A DNA stretch of 14,947 bases from CAYRVX01 sp964642165 (lineage in GTDB: Bacteria > Planctomycetota > Phycisphaerae > SM23-33): assembly GCA_964642165.1 (NCBI GenBank), contig CAZXOC010000186.1:1-14947 (forward strand), written 5' to 3'. The notes under the pieces were generated by a model. That model was given only the letters and a program-made list of their open reading frames with translations. It was not told the origin of the DNA and made no database searches. Each line of letters begins with the position of its first letter. The stretch's first letter is position 1. A program made the translations under genes and the position numbers. Shown here in pieces: positions 8,327-14,883 of this stretch.

Positions 8327-8354
8327 ATCATAGCGTGGTGCGCTGCCCCGGCAA
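8327..8354 (-). promoter_or_regulatory. Sigma70-type promoter of the DUF5010 gene
   Basis: On the minus strand TTGCCG (8354-8349) and TATGAT (8332-8327) are 16 bp apart. Transcription would begin near 8320, about 48 nt before the ATG at 8272. It lies in the 165-bp gap after cpaF, so the DUF5010 gene does not depend on cpaF transcription. Confidence 0.5.
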
Positions 8355-8437
8355 GTTGGCGTTCCCCATCCGCCGGCCGCGCAGCAGAACACAACTCGGG
8401 GAATCGTGCCATCTGGGGCGCCAAGACCGAGAGGCCG

Positions 8438-9538
8438 CTAATCGTCTCCCTCGGCGTAGACCTCGGGCGGCACCTGGACGCCGAGCTTGGCGCACTTGCG
8501 GAGGAACTGCGGCTGGGCACCGGTGCAGTGCCACTGGCCGACCTCGCGTCCGGCCGTGTCCGTGCCGCGGCGGCGATAGGCGAAGAGGTCCTGGAGGGCG
8601 ATCTGGTCGTCCCGCACGCCGGCCAGCTCGGTGATCCGCGTGATCTTGCGCTTCCCGTCGGTCAGCAGCTCGTGCTGGACGACGAGGTCGATGGCCGAGG
8701 CGATCTGGCGGTGGATGGCCCACAGGGGCAGCATCAGCCCGCGCGACAGCGACATCGTCTCGAGGCGCGAGACGGCGTCCAGCGGCGAGCTGGCGTGCAG
8801 CACGGCCAGGCACCCCTCGTGCCCGCTGGTGATCGCCTGGAGCATGTCGACGGCCTCGGCGCCGCGGATCTCCCCGACGATGATCCGCGTCGGGCGCATC
8901 CGCAGGGCGTTGCGGACGAGCTGCCCCATCGTCACCTCCCCCTTGCCCTCGAGATTGGCCCGGCGGCACTCCAGGCGGACGACGTGCCGCTGCTGGAGCT
9001 GGAGCTCGGCCGTGTCCTCGATCGTGATGATCCGCTCCGACTCGGGGATGAGGCGGCTGAAGATCCCCAGCGTGGTGGTCTTGCCCGTCCCGGTGGCGCC
9101 GGAGAAGATGACGTTGGCGCGGGCGCGGACGGCCGCCCCGAGCAGGTAGGCCATCCGCTTGGACAGCGTCCCGGCGCGGATCAGGTCGCCGACCTTCGTC
9201 AACTGGCGGGTGAACTTGCGGATGGTCACGGCGGGCCCGTTCAGGGCGATCGGCGCGATGACGGCGTTGCCTCGGGAGCCGTCCGGCAGGCGGAAGTCGG
9301 TGAACGGCGTGGCCGACGAGACGGCGCGCCCCGACGGGCGAAGCAGCATCTCGATCATCCCGCGGACCTCGTCCGCCTCGCCGAACCGCACGCCGGAGAG
9401 CTCCATCACGCCGTTGCGCTCGACGTACACGCAGTCCGGGCCGTTGATCATGATCTCGGTGATGCCCGGATCGAGCATCAGCTCCCGGATGGGCGCCAGG
9501 GCCGGGTTGTCCAGGAACGCGGCATTCTCGTCGGTCAT
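8438..9538 (-). CDS. cpaF: CpaF/TadA-type secretion ATPase (type II/IV secretion system, VirB11-like)
   Basis: A 366-aa cytoplasmic ATPase that powers assembly of Tad pili or related type II/IV secretion machines as a hexamer. N-terminal domain: PIRELMLDPGITEIMINGPDCVYVERNG-type segment (about 16-43; ITEIMINGPDCVYVERNG seen) followed by VTIRKFT. ATPase domain: Walker A GATGTGKT (147-154), Asp/Glu box ITIEDTAELQ (171-180), Walker B RIIVGEIRG with E223, and His motifs at H240 (TSGHEG) and H248 (VLHASS). The C-terminal part (ITELAGVRDDQIALQDLF...GREVGQWHCTGAQPQF) is typical of CpaF, so the gene is intact. The start at 9538 has a modest GAGGA about 10 nt upstream. None of the usual partners (CpaE, TadB, TadC, secretin, flp pilin) lies in the window; it is flanked by asnA and the DUF5010 gene. 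Confidence 0.93.
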   Translation of the reverse strand: MTDENAAFLDNPALAPIRELMLDPGITEIMINGPDCVYVERNGVMELSGVRFGEADEVRGMIEMLLRPSGRAVSSATPFTDFRLPDGSRGNAVIAPIALNGPAVTIRKFTRQLTKVGDLIRAGTLSKRMAYLLGAAVRARANVIFSGATGTGKTTTLGIFSRLIPESERIITIEDTAELQLQQRHVVRLECRRANLEGKGEVTMGQLVRNALRMRPTRIIVGEIRGAEAVDMLQAITSGHEGCLAVLHASSPLDAVSRLETMSLSRGLMLPLWAIHRQIASAIDLVVQHELLTDGKRKITRITELAGVRDDQIALQDLFAYRRRGTDTAGREVGQWHCTGAQPQFLRKCAKLGVQVPPEVYAEGDD

Positions 9539-9596
9539 GATGGCCTGGTCCTCGCCCGGGGCGGCGCTTCCGGGCGATCCTCTCGGTCGTGGGTCG

Positions 9597-9625
9597 ATTA
9601 TCCCTTTATCGCTGCGAGAGGTAAA
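9597..9625 (-). promoter_or_regulatory. Sigma70-type promoter of cpaF
   Basis: On the minus strand TTTACC (9625-9620) and GATAAT (9602-9597) are 17 bp apart. The expected start is near 9590, about 50 nt before the ATG at 9538. Confidence 0.48.
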
Positions 9626-9652
9626 GGCGCCTCGCCCGGGGAGCGTCCCCTC

Positions 9653-9675
9653 GGCGCCGCGGCCCGGACGGCGCC
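9653..9675. repeat. Inverted repeat between divergent cpaF and asnA promoters
   Basis: GGCGCCG (9653-9659) and CGGCGCC (9669-9675) are perfect inverted arms with a 9-nt spacer, and a smaller GGGGA-GCG-TCCCC hairpin lies just before them (9638-9650). The position between the divergent promoters would suit an operator, but in DNA this GC-rich such repeats arise by chance. Confidence 0.25.
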
Positions 9676-9726
9676 CCGCCGCCGGGGCTTGTCGCGCGAG
9701 GCCTGTCCTTCGCGGCGGGGAGTCGG

Positions 9727-9732
9727 TATAAC
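9727..9732 (+). promoter_or_regulatory. -10 box (TATAAC) upstream of asnA
   Basis: TATAAC (5 of 6 to consensus) stands out in GC-rich DNA. No good -35 box is found at 16-18 bp. Transcription would start near 9738, giving a 60-nt leader to the TTG at 9799 but only about 7 nt to the alternative GTG at 9745. Confidence 0.4.
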
Positions 9733-9798
9733 CCGTCGGCCGTCGTGCCGTTCGCGACGGCGAATGTGTCGAAGCCGCAGCCGAAGGAGAAAGCCAGC

Positions 9799-10836
9799 TT
9801 GCCCACGATCATCCCCGAAGGCTACCAGGCCACCATGGACGTCTGCGAGACCGAGCGGGCCATCAAGTTCGTCAAGGACCACTTCGAGCGGGCGCTGGCC
9901 CGGCGGCTGAACCTCAACCGCATCACCGCTCCCCTGTTCGTCCGCGCCGACAGCGGCGTGCAGGACAACCTCAACGGCGTGGAGCGCCCGATCCGCTTCC
10001 GCGTCAAGGGCGACGGCGACCGCGAGTGCGAGATCGTCCAGTCGCTGGCCAAGTGGAAGCGCCTGGCGCTGGCGAAGTACGGCTTCGCCGTCGAGCAGGG
10101 CATCTACACCGACATGAACGCCCTCCGCCCGGACGAGGACGAGCTGGACAACCTCCACTCCATCTACGTGGACCAGTGGGATTGGGAGCGGGTCATCCGG
10201 CCCGAGGACCGCACACTCGAGTGCCTCCGGGCCGTCGTGCGGGACATCTACGCCGCCATCAAGGACGCCGAGGCCGAGGTCGACGACGCCTTCCCCGTCC
10301 TGAAGCCCTTCCTGCCGGACGAGATCGCCTTCGTCCACACCGAGGATCTGGCCCGGCGCTTCCCCGACGCGACGAGCTGGCAGCGCGAGGCCGAGGCCTG
10401 CAAGGCCCACGGGGCCGTCTTCCTCATCGGCATCGGCGGCGAGCTGCCCGGCGGGCGCCCCCACGACGGGCGGGCGCCCGACTACGACGACTGGACCACG
10501 CCCACCGGCCCGCGGACGAAGGGCCTCAACGGCGACATCTTCGTCTGGAACCCGCTGCTGGGGATCCCCTTCGAGCTGTCGTCGATGGGCATCCGCGTCG
10601 ACGCCGAGACCATGCTCCGGCAACTGGCGATCCGCGGCTGCACGGAGCGGGCAGAGCTGCCGTGGCACCGGATGCTGCTGGGCGGCGAGCTGCCGCAGAG
10701 CGTCGGCGGGGGCATCGGCCAGAGCCGCCTGTGCATGCTGCTGCTCCAGAAGGCCCACGTCGGCGAGGTGCAGGTGGGCCTCTGGCCCCCCGACGTCCAG
10801 GACGCCTGCCGCCAAGCCGGCATCCCGCTGCTGTGA
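9799..10836 (+). CDS. asnA: Aspartate--ammonia ligase (asparagine synthetase A)
   Basis: A cytoplasmic class II aminoacyl-tRNA-synthetase-like enzyme that makes L-asparagine from L-aspartate, ammonia and ATP. It is 345 aa from the TTG start; E. coli AsnA is about 330. Family motifs are intact and in order: VQDNLNGVERP, SLAKWKRLAL, ALRPDEDELDNLHSIYVDQW, PFLPDEIAFVH, AVFLIGIGGELPGG, RAPDYDDW, LNGDIFVWNP, FELSSMGIRVD and SVGGGIGQSRL. The TTG at 9799 is chosen because GAAGGAG (9783-9789) sits 9 nt before it and the product begins at the conserved 'IPEGYQ' stretch; a GTG at 9745 (363 aa) or 9766 is the alternative. Divergent from cpaF, no partner gene. A 6-bp hairpin (10836-10855, AGCGGA/TCCGCT) overlaps the stop codon and may aid termination. 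Confidence 0.95.
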   Translation: MPTIIPEGYQATMDVCETERAIKFVKDHFERALARRLNLNRITAPLFVRADSGVQDNLNGVERPIRFRVKGDGDRECEIVQSLAKWKRLALAKYGFAVEQGIYTDMNALRPDEDELDNLHSIYVDQWDWERVIRPEDRTLECLRAVVRDIYAAIKDAEAEVDDAFPVLKPFLPDEIAFVHTEDLARRFPDATSWQREAEACKAHGAVFLIGIGGELPGGRPHDGRAPDYDDWTTPTGPRTKGLNGDIFVWNPLLGIPFELSSMGIRVDAETMLRQLAIRGCTERAELPWHRMLLGGELPQSVGGGIGQSRLCMLLLQKAHVGEVQVGLWPPDVQDACRQAGIPLL

Positions 10837-10932
10837 GCGGATGGCTCGCTCCGCTGCTGTCCGCTCCGCAGTTGCCGGACGCCTGGGGCCCGCGCGAGGC
10901 GCGCCGAGTGGCCGGGGTGCCGAAGAAGCCCC

Positions 10933-10960
10933 TTGCGTTCCCTCCGCGTTGCGGTACACT
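10933..10960 (+). promoter_or_regulatory. Possible promoter upstream of the 11234 gene
   Basis: TTGCGT (10933-10938) and TACACT (10955-10960) are 16 bp apart. Both are imperfect. If used, transcription would start near 10967, making a leader of about 265 nt for the 301-aa protein gene. Confidence 0.35.
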
Positions 10961-11001
10961 GGCGCCGTTCGCCGTTTCGACGGTCTTTCGGGGAGCTGGA
11001 G

Positions 11002-11070
11002 ATGCTCCGTCTGATCCGACACAACGCGATGGCTCGTGCGTGTCGCAGTAGCTGGGCGGGTTGCCCATAA
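11002..11070 (+). CDS. Small ORF, 22 codons, possible leader peptide
   Basis: ATG at 11002 is preceded by GGGGAG with about 6 nt spacing and lies about 35 nt after a predicted transcription start. It encodes a 22-aa basic peptide (MLRLIRHNAMARACRSSWAG, then CP) and ends TAA inside the loop of a hairpin. No homologue is recognised and there is no run of one amino acid of the attenuator type. It may be a translated leader, a fragment or chance. Confidence 0.25.
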   Translation: MLRLIRHNAMARACRSSWAGCP

Positions 11071-11079
11071 GGGCCCGCC
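11055..11079 (+). other. Hairpin overlapping the end of the small ORF
   Basis: GGCGG (11055-11059) pairs with CCGCC (11075-11079), and GCCC (11063-11066) with GGGC (11071-11074), around an ATAA loop with a three-base bulge. The TAA stop of the small ORF is in the loop. No T tract follows, so it is not a standard terminator; it could be a leader RNA structure. Confidence 0.35.
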
Positions 11080-11233
11080 GAGCCGACGTACGACTGCTGC
11101 GCTGAGGATCGAGCATCGCCGGCAGGGGTGTTTGCGTTCCCGTCCCGCTGGAATCGTCTCGACAGGCCGGCCGTGTCGCGCGCGCCGGATCCTCCGTGCC
11201 TGCAACCTCGCGGGAACGCCGGACGGAGTCACC

Positions 11234-12139
11234 ATGGACCCGCCGCAGGTCACCGAGATCATCGAGTGCCTGCCCAAGGGCCGGACGAAGTTCCACTACT
11301 TCCGCGACCGCTACGCCCTCGACCTCCTGAGGTGGTTCGTTGGCCGGGGCAAGACGGTCGCCGAGGTGAAGCGGTCGCGTTATGCCCGCCTGCTCGCCAA
11401 GCCGCGGGTCCGGGCGCTGTGCGCGCGCCTGCCGGACGGACGGGTGACGCCGGAGCATCTGCTGAACGCCTGGGCGCCCCGGCCCCTCGTCTTCCTGCTG
11501 ACGCTCGGGCGATGGGGCTCGCGCGGGCACGCCTGGCGAACGTGGTACCAGGTCTCCCGCCCGGGCGAGAACCTCGTGCTTCAGCTCAACTTCTCGGGCA
11601 TGCACAACCGGCGCTACGAGCGGCTGATGCGGTCGACCATCGAGTGGTGGGAAGGTCATCCCTTCCTGTGCACCTACCACCCGGTGAATGACGACGGGCG
11701 CCTGACGCTGGCCTGGGCCCGTCTCGACGTGGACCTGGACGGCGGAGAGGCCCTCGTCGAGGAGATCCAGAACGACTGGATCCGCGAGGCCTTCGCCTGC
11801 TGGCGGTCGATCGACGAGAGGCTCCTGGCCCGCTACCGGCGCGAGGTCCTCGCCCCGTACGTCCGCGTGTGGGACGAGGCCATGCTGGCGGCCACCTTGT
11901 GGTTCCTGCGGGAGGAGCTGGGCGTGCGGCGGATCTTCTACCACACGTTCGAGTCGGGCAACCGGCTGAAGCACATCAGCGGCCGCCGTCCACCGCGGTC
12001 GCTCTACACGAAGCTCCCCCGCCGGTTCTGCTTTGAGGAGACAGCCGACATGCCGCGCCTTCTGGCCTGCACACGGCACCGGCGCCTTCGCAAGGAGCTC
12101 CGCCGCGGCACGTTGCGGTGGTTCCTCCTGGAGCTGTAG
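11234..12139 (+). CDS. Uncharacterised 301-aa protein with EEIQNDW motif
   Basis: No function is assigned. The protein seems cytoplasmic: no signal peptide or membrane helix. Conserved-looking features are LPKGRTKFHYFRDRYALDLL (13-32), WYQVSRPGENLVLQLNFSGMH (104-124), TYHPVNDDGRLTLAWARLD (147-165), EALVEEIQNDWIREA (172-186) and a late WDEAMLAATLWFLREELGVRRIFYHT stretch (about 213-238, helix then strand). I recall similar uncharacterised bacterial proteins with the same order of motifs. The 'EEIQSDW' segment followed by helix and strand also resembles a module of large phage and mobile-element polyproteins; that link is inference. The C-terminus is very basic (RHRRLRKELRRGTLRWF). ATG at 11234 follows GGAG with about 5 nt spacing. 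It is a single gene with a long leader region. Confidence 0.8.
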   Translation: MDPPQVTEIIECLPKGRTKFHYFRDRYALDLLRWFVGRGKTVAEVKRSRYARLLAKPRVRALCARLPDGRVTPEHLLNAWAPRPLVFLLTLGRWGSRGHAWRTWYQVSRPGENLVLQLNFSGMHNRRYERLMRSTIEWWEGHPFLCTYHPVNDDGRLTLAWARLDVDLDGGEALVEEIQNDWIREAFACWRSIDERLLARYRREVLAPYVRVWDEAMLAATLWFLREELGVRRIFYHTFESGNRLKHISGRRPPRSLYTKLPRRFCFEETADMPRLLACTRHRRLRKELRRGTLRWFLLEL

Positions 12140-12249
12140 CGCCCCTGTGGCGATGCCGCGCCCCGACCGGGCCCGACGGCCGGGGCACGGCGCGCCCTTG
12201 CCCTCGGCGAGACCGGCCAAACCGAGCCGGCCGACGCGCCGATATGTAC

Positions 12250-12255
12250 TATAAT
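12250..12255 (+). promoter_or_regulatory. Consensus -10 box (TATAAT) of the AKR-like gene
   Basis: A perfect TATAAT in an AT-rich island (GATATGTACTATAATCGATC) sits about 30 nt before the GTG start. No -35 element is found at normal spacing, so an activator or another sigma factor could be involved. Transcription would start near 12262. Confidence 0.45.
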
Positions 12256-12284
12256 CGATCAGCGCCACTTGGCGGGAGGCTGCC

Positions 12285-13151
12285 GTGCCCAACAACGACC
12301 ACGGACCGACGTCGTTGATCTCGCTCGGGACGTGCCGGGTCTCGCGATTCGTCGTGGGGCACAACCCGCCGTGCGGCAACAGCCACGTCAGCCGCGAGAT
12401 GAACGACGAGATGGCCGCCTACTTCACGACGGAGAACGTCCTGAAGCTCTACCAACGCGCCGAGGAGCTGGGCGTTGGCACGTTCCTCATTCGCGGCGAC
12501 TACCGCATGCTGGAGTGGCTGGAGCTCTACCGCCGCGAGGGCGGGCGGATGAACGTCATCGCCCAGACGGCCAGCGAGATGCACGACGTGTTCGTCAACA
12601 TTCGCATCCTGGCCGGGGCGGGCTGCGCAAGCGTCTACCACCACGGCACGCAGACCGACAAGTTCTGGCGCGAGGGGCGCATCGACGACTGCCTGCCCTA
12701 CCTGAAGTGCATGCGCGACTGCGGCGTGGCCGTCGGGCTGGCGACGCACGTCCCCGAGGTCATCGAGTACGCCGAGGAGCACGCCTGGGACGTGGACTAC
12801 TACCTGGCCTGCGTCTACAACATCTCGCGCATCCCGCGGGAGAGCATGCTCGTCAGCGGCGACCTGAGCCAGTACGACCGCGAGCCGTACCTGCCCGAGG
12901 ACCGCGTGCGGATGCTGGCGACGATCCGCGCGACGCCCCGGCCGGTGCTGGCCTTCAAGATCCTCGCCGCCGGCCGCCTGTGCGACACGCAGGAGGACGT
13001 CCGCGAGGCCTTCCACGACGCCTATGCGGGCATCAAGCCGACCGACGGCGTGATTGTCGGCCTGTTCCCCAAGCACGTCGACCAGGTCCGGCTCGACCTG
13101 GAACACGCCGAGCAGGCCTGCCGGGCGGCCGGGGGCGTCCAGGGGGCATGA
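12285..13151 (+). CDS. Aldo/keto reductase-like TIM-barrel protein of unknown function
   Basis: A 288-aa cytoplasmic protein. The start (SLGTCRVSRFVVGHNP, 13-28), the middle (LIRGDYRMLEWLELY; VDYYLACVYNISR) and the end (LAFKILAAGRL, then IVGLFPKHVDQVRLDLEHAE) follow the layout of the aldo/keto reductase fold. Typical catalytic features are changed: the strand that normally carries the catalytic Lys reads MNVIAQTA (Q94), while H119/H120 in VYHHGTQTD may match the usual His. Unusual conserved-looking motifs are GHNPPCGNSH (25-34) and GLATHVPEVI (151-160), both possible ligand or metal sites. Therefore substrate and even reductase activity are uncertain. The GTG start is fixed by GGGAGG (12274-12279), 5 nt upstream. 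A consensus -10 box is close by. It is a single gene, 145 bp after the EEIQNDW gene. Confidence 0.82.
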   Translation: MPNNDHGPTSLISLGTCRVSRFVVGHNPPCGNSHVSREMNDEMAAYFTTENVLKLYQRAEELGVGTFLIRGDYRMLEWLELYRREGGRMNVIAQTASEMHDVFVNIRILAGAGCASVYHHGTQTDKFWREGRIDDCLPYLKCMRDCGVAVGLATHVPEVIEYAEEHAWDVDYYLACVYNISRIPRESMLVSGDLSQYDREPYLPEDRVRMLATIRATPRPVLAFKILAAGRLCDTQEDVREAFHDAYAGIKPTDGVIVGLFPKHVDQVRLDLEHAEQACRAAGGVQGA

Positions 13152-13243
13152 ACGACCGGCGGGCCGTCTTCCTGTACCCCGCTGGACGGAATCTCTCGGG
13201 GACGTGTGGCAGGCGGGCGAGGCTGCGTGTCGCCGCCGTTCGT

Positions 13244-13271
13244 TTGACGGACTGGCTGTCGGAGGTAGAAT
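13244..13271 (+). promoter_or_regulatory. Sigma70-type promoter of the DUF433/DUF5615 operon
   Basis: TTGACG (13244-13249) and TAGAAT (13266-13271) are 16 bp apart, each matching consensus at 5 of 6 positions: the best promoter in the window. Transcription would start near 13278, about 49 nt before the antitoxin ATG. Confidence 0.6.
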
Positions 13272-13326
13272 GGACTGCGAGGTGGCGGGGGGGTCCGGTC
13301 TTTGCAGGCGAGTGCGGAGTGTGGCC

Positions 13327-13575
13327 ATGACAAAGGAAGAGCTCCTGCAGCGCATCTCCATCGATCCGAACGTATGCTTCGGCAAGCCCTGCGTTCGCGG
13401 GCATCGCATCTGGGTGTCGCTGATCCTGGACCTTCTCGCGTCGGGTTGGGCGACGGCGCAGGTGCTGGAAGAGTACCCCGGACTGGAGGAAGCGGACGTG
13501 CTGGCCTGCATCGCCTACGGGGCGGAGATGTCGCGGGAGAGGTACGTCGAACTCCCGACCGGGTCGTCGGAGTGA
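13327..13575 (+). CDS. DUF433 antitoxin-like protein
   Basis: An 82-aa protein of the DUF433 family. The hallmark DPNVCFGKPCVRGHRIWV (13-30) is followed by a helical region (LILDLLASGWATAQVLEEYP; EEADVLACIAYGAEM) forming a winged-helix-like DNA-binding fold. Such proteins act as antitoxins of DUF5615 PIN-like toxins and are expected to bind the partner and their own promoter. ATG at 13327 follows GGAG (13316-13319) with 7 nt spacing; the longer frame from 13054 overlaps the previous gene and the promoter and is not used. The stop codon overlaps the GTG of the toxin gene (GTGA, 4-bp overlap), which shows translational coupling. Product intact. Confidence 0.92.
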   Translation: MTKEELLQRISIDPNVCFGKPCVRGHRIWVSLILDLLASGWATAQVLEEYPGLEEADVLACIAYGAEMSRERYVELPTGSSE

Positions 13576-13948
13576 AGCTGAAGCTCGACGAGGACCTGGG
13601 CGGACGTGGGCCGATCTGCTCCGGCAGGCGGGCCACGACGCGGCCAGCGCCCACGAGCAGGGCCTGTGTTCCTCGTCCGACCGCGCCCTTGCCGAGACCT
13701 GCCGCCGCGAGGGCCGATGTCTGGTTACGCTCGACCTTGACTTCGCCAACCCCCTCTTGTTCCCGCCGAGAGACCTCCCCGGCATAGCCGTCCTCCGCCT
13801 GCCCACAAGACCGTCAGCCGACGATCTGGTGCAGGCGATGAACGTCTTGGCGAGGGGACTGGCCGGATCGGCCATCTCGGGGAGGCCCTGGATCGTGGAT
13901 CGCGGGCGGATCCGGGAGTACCAGCCCGAGGACGAGGCGGAAGGCTGA
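13572..13948 (+). pseudogene. DUF5615 PIN-like toxin, frameshifted
   Basis: The GTG at 13572 opens a typical DUF5615 N-terminus (MKLKLDEDLG), but the frame then diverges and stops at 13787. The family sequence continues in another frame from 13601 (RTWADLLRQAGHDAASAHEQ, then GLCSSSDRALAETCRREG), through LVTLDLDFANPLLFPPRDLPG and IAVLRLPTRPS, to a stop at 13948. One extra base, most simply a C in the CTGGGC-GGACG stretch near 13601, restores a 125-aa protein of normal length with the acidic residues of the PIN-like site (LDED near the start, TLDLDF in the middle). In the family these are putative ribonuclease toxins neutralised by the DUF433 partner. Everything else is intact, so this is a recent mutation, a sequencing or assembly error, or, less likely, programmed frameshifting. 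Confidence 0.87.
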
Positions 13949-13999
13949 CCGGCACGCAGCCGGGCGGCAGAAGCAGCGCGCCACGCACGACGTCCCGAT

Positions 14000-14023
14000 G
14001 GCGGCGAAGCGGACCTCGCCGCC
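14000..14023. terminator. Hairpin between convergent toxin and lipoprotein genes
   Basis: GGCGGCGA (14000-14007) and TCGCCGCC (14016-14023) form a perfect 8-bp stem with an 8-nt loop, in the 109-bp gap where two genes converge. No T tract follows on either strand, so a bidirectional terminator role rests on position and stem strength. Confidence 0.42.
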
Positions 14024-14057
14024 GATGTCCCAAAGCCGAATCCGAGCCCGGCGAACC

Positions 14058-14705
14058 CTACCGCGCGGGGCGCAGCTCCTCGAACCACCACACCTCGACG
14101 GCCTTCCGCTCGCCGCCGGACTCGCTGCCCGAGAGGTACGCGCCCGTTTTGATCACACGGTCGGACCGGAAGCGGAACGTGTCCACCCAGCAGCCGGCGA
14201 CGTCCTTCTTGGCCGGGTCGCCGTAGCTGATCTGAAGGACGAGGGCGTCGGGCGTGGGGAAGGACACGGCCCGGGCGAGGGTCTTGGGCGGCAGGGCGAC
14301 GGGCTCCTCGGCGGCGGCCCCGGGCGAGTCCAGGACGCCGGCGTCAAGCCCCGCGTACAGGGCGGCGCCGCTCGGCAGCGTCCGGAGCTTCACGAGGACG
14401 CCGTCGATCTCCGTCTCCTCGTCGCCCACGTTGAGCAGCCTCCCGCGCTTCGAGAGAATGTCGAAGGTGATCGCCTCCCGCCCGAAGGCGCGGGTCCGGG
14501 CGATCTTGAGCGTGGTCTCGTAGGCGCGGCTTCGGGAGCGCTCCTTCGGGGCGCCGCCGCCCGCGGGGAGCACACCCTCGTAGTCCACGTACGTGCCCCG
14601 GCCGACCCATTCGCCGGCGGGGATCTCGGCGGGCGCGCTGCAGCCGGCGAGCGCCGAGACAAGCAGAGCGACAGCCGCACACCACAGCATCGAGGTCCGG
14701 GTCAT
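14058..14705 (-). CDS. Predicted lipoprotein of unknown function
   Basis: A 215-aa protein with a lipoprotein signal: MTRTSM, a hydrophobic core and lipobox ALAG/C with the lipidated Cys at 22, followed by SAPAEIPAGEW. The mature part is rich in beta strands (VGRGTYVDYEGVL, AYETTLKIARTRAF, DALVLQISYGDP, WVDTFRFRSD, VEVWWFEELRP), giving a probable small beta-barrel or sandwich domain. No enzyme motif is recognised. The start at 14705 is fixed by GGAAGGAG 6 nt upstream; a frame extending to 14795 crosses the promoter. Being convergent with the TA locus, it has no operon partner. Anchoring in a membrane, with the domain in the periplasm or at the surface, is inferred from the signal alone. Confidence 0.85.
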   Translation of the reverse strand: MTRTSMLWCAAVALLVSALAGCSAPAEIPAGEWVGRGTYVDYEGVLPAGGGAPKERSRSRAYETTLKIARTRAFGREAITFDILSKRGRLLNVGDEETEIDGVLVKLRTLPSGAALYAGLDAGVLDSPGAAAEEPVALPPKTLARAVSFPTPDALVLQISYGDPAKKDVAGCWVDTFRFRSDRVIKTGAYLSGSESGGERKAVEVWWFEELRPAR

Positions 14706-14777
14706 GACGTTCTCCTTCCGGCGAGTCGAAGCGGTTCCGCGGGCAGGCCGAACCGGCGGCCCGCCACGCCGAAGGGC

Positions 14778-14806
14778 ATTGTGGCCTGTGGGCACGGGGC
14801 GGGCAA
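14778..14806 (-). promoter_or_regulatory. Sigma70-type promoter of the lipoprotein gene
   Basis: On the minus strand TTGCCC (14806-14801) and CACAAT (14783-14778) are 17 bp apart. The expected start is near 14771, about 65 nt before the ATG at 14705. Confidence 0.42.
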
Positions 14807-14883
14807 GTTCGCAGCCGCCGACCCGTCGGGCGGCGCGGGCGCCACGGGGGATGGGCGGGGCGGCCAGGCCCGCGCCGTGTGGC

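Larger units (their letters stand above)
10837..11233. other. 397-bp gap without a recognised gene
   Basis: This stretch holds a promoter-like site (10933-10960), a 22-codon ORF with a ribosome-binding site (11002-11070) and a hairpin (11055-11079), listed separately. The remaining 150 bp before the next gene show no clear motif beyond GGAG at 11225-11228, the Shine-Dalgarno site of the 11234 gene. Long forward and reverse frames that cross it lack recognisable protein sequence. Confidence 0.6.

Noticed and set aside
8362..8403. TTCCCC...GGGGAA arms after cpaF
   Set aside because: Six-base arms around a 30-nt loop, overlapping nothing that needs a terminator signal of this form; considered chance.
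7112..9910. 932-codon open frame on the plus strand
   Set aside because: It runs antisense through the DUF5010 and cpaF genes, both of which have clear motifs on the minus strand.
9598..11277. 559-codon open frame on the minus strand
   Set aside because: It is antisense to asnA, whose family motifs are unmistakable, and it also covers the asnA promoter.
10526..12379. 617-codon open frame on the minus strand
   Set aside because: It crosses the promoters and the EEIQNDW gene on the other strand and has no recognisable protein content.
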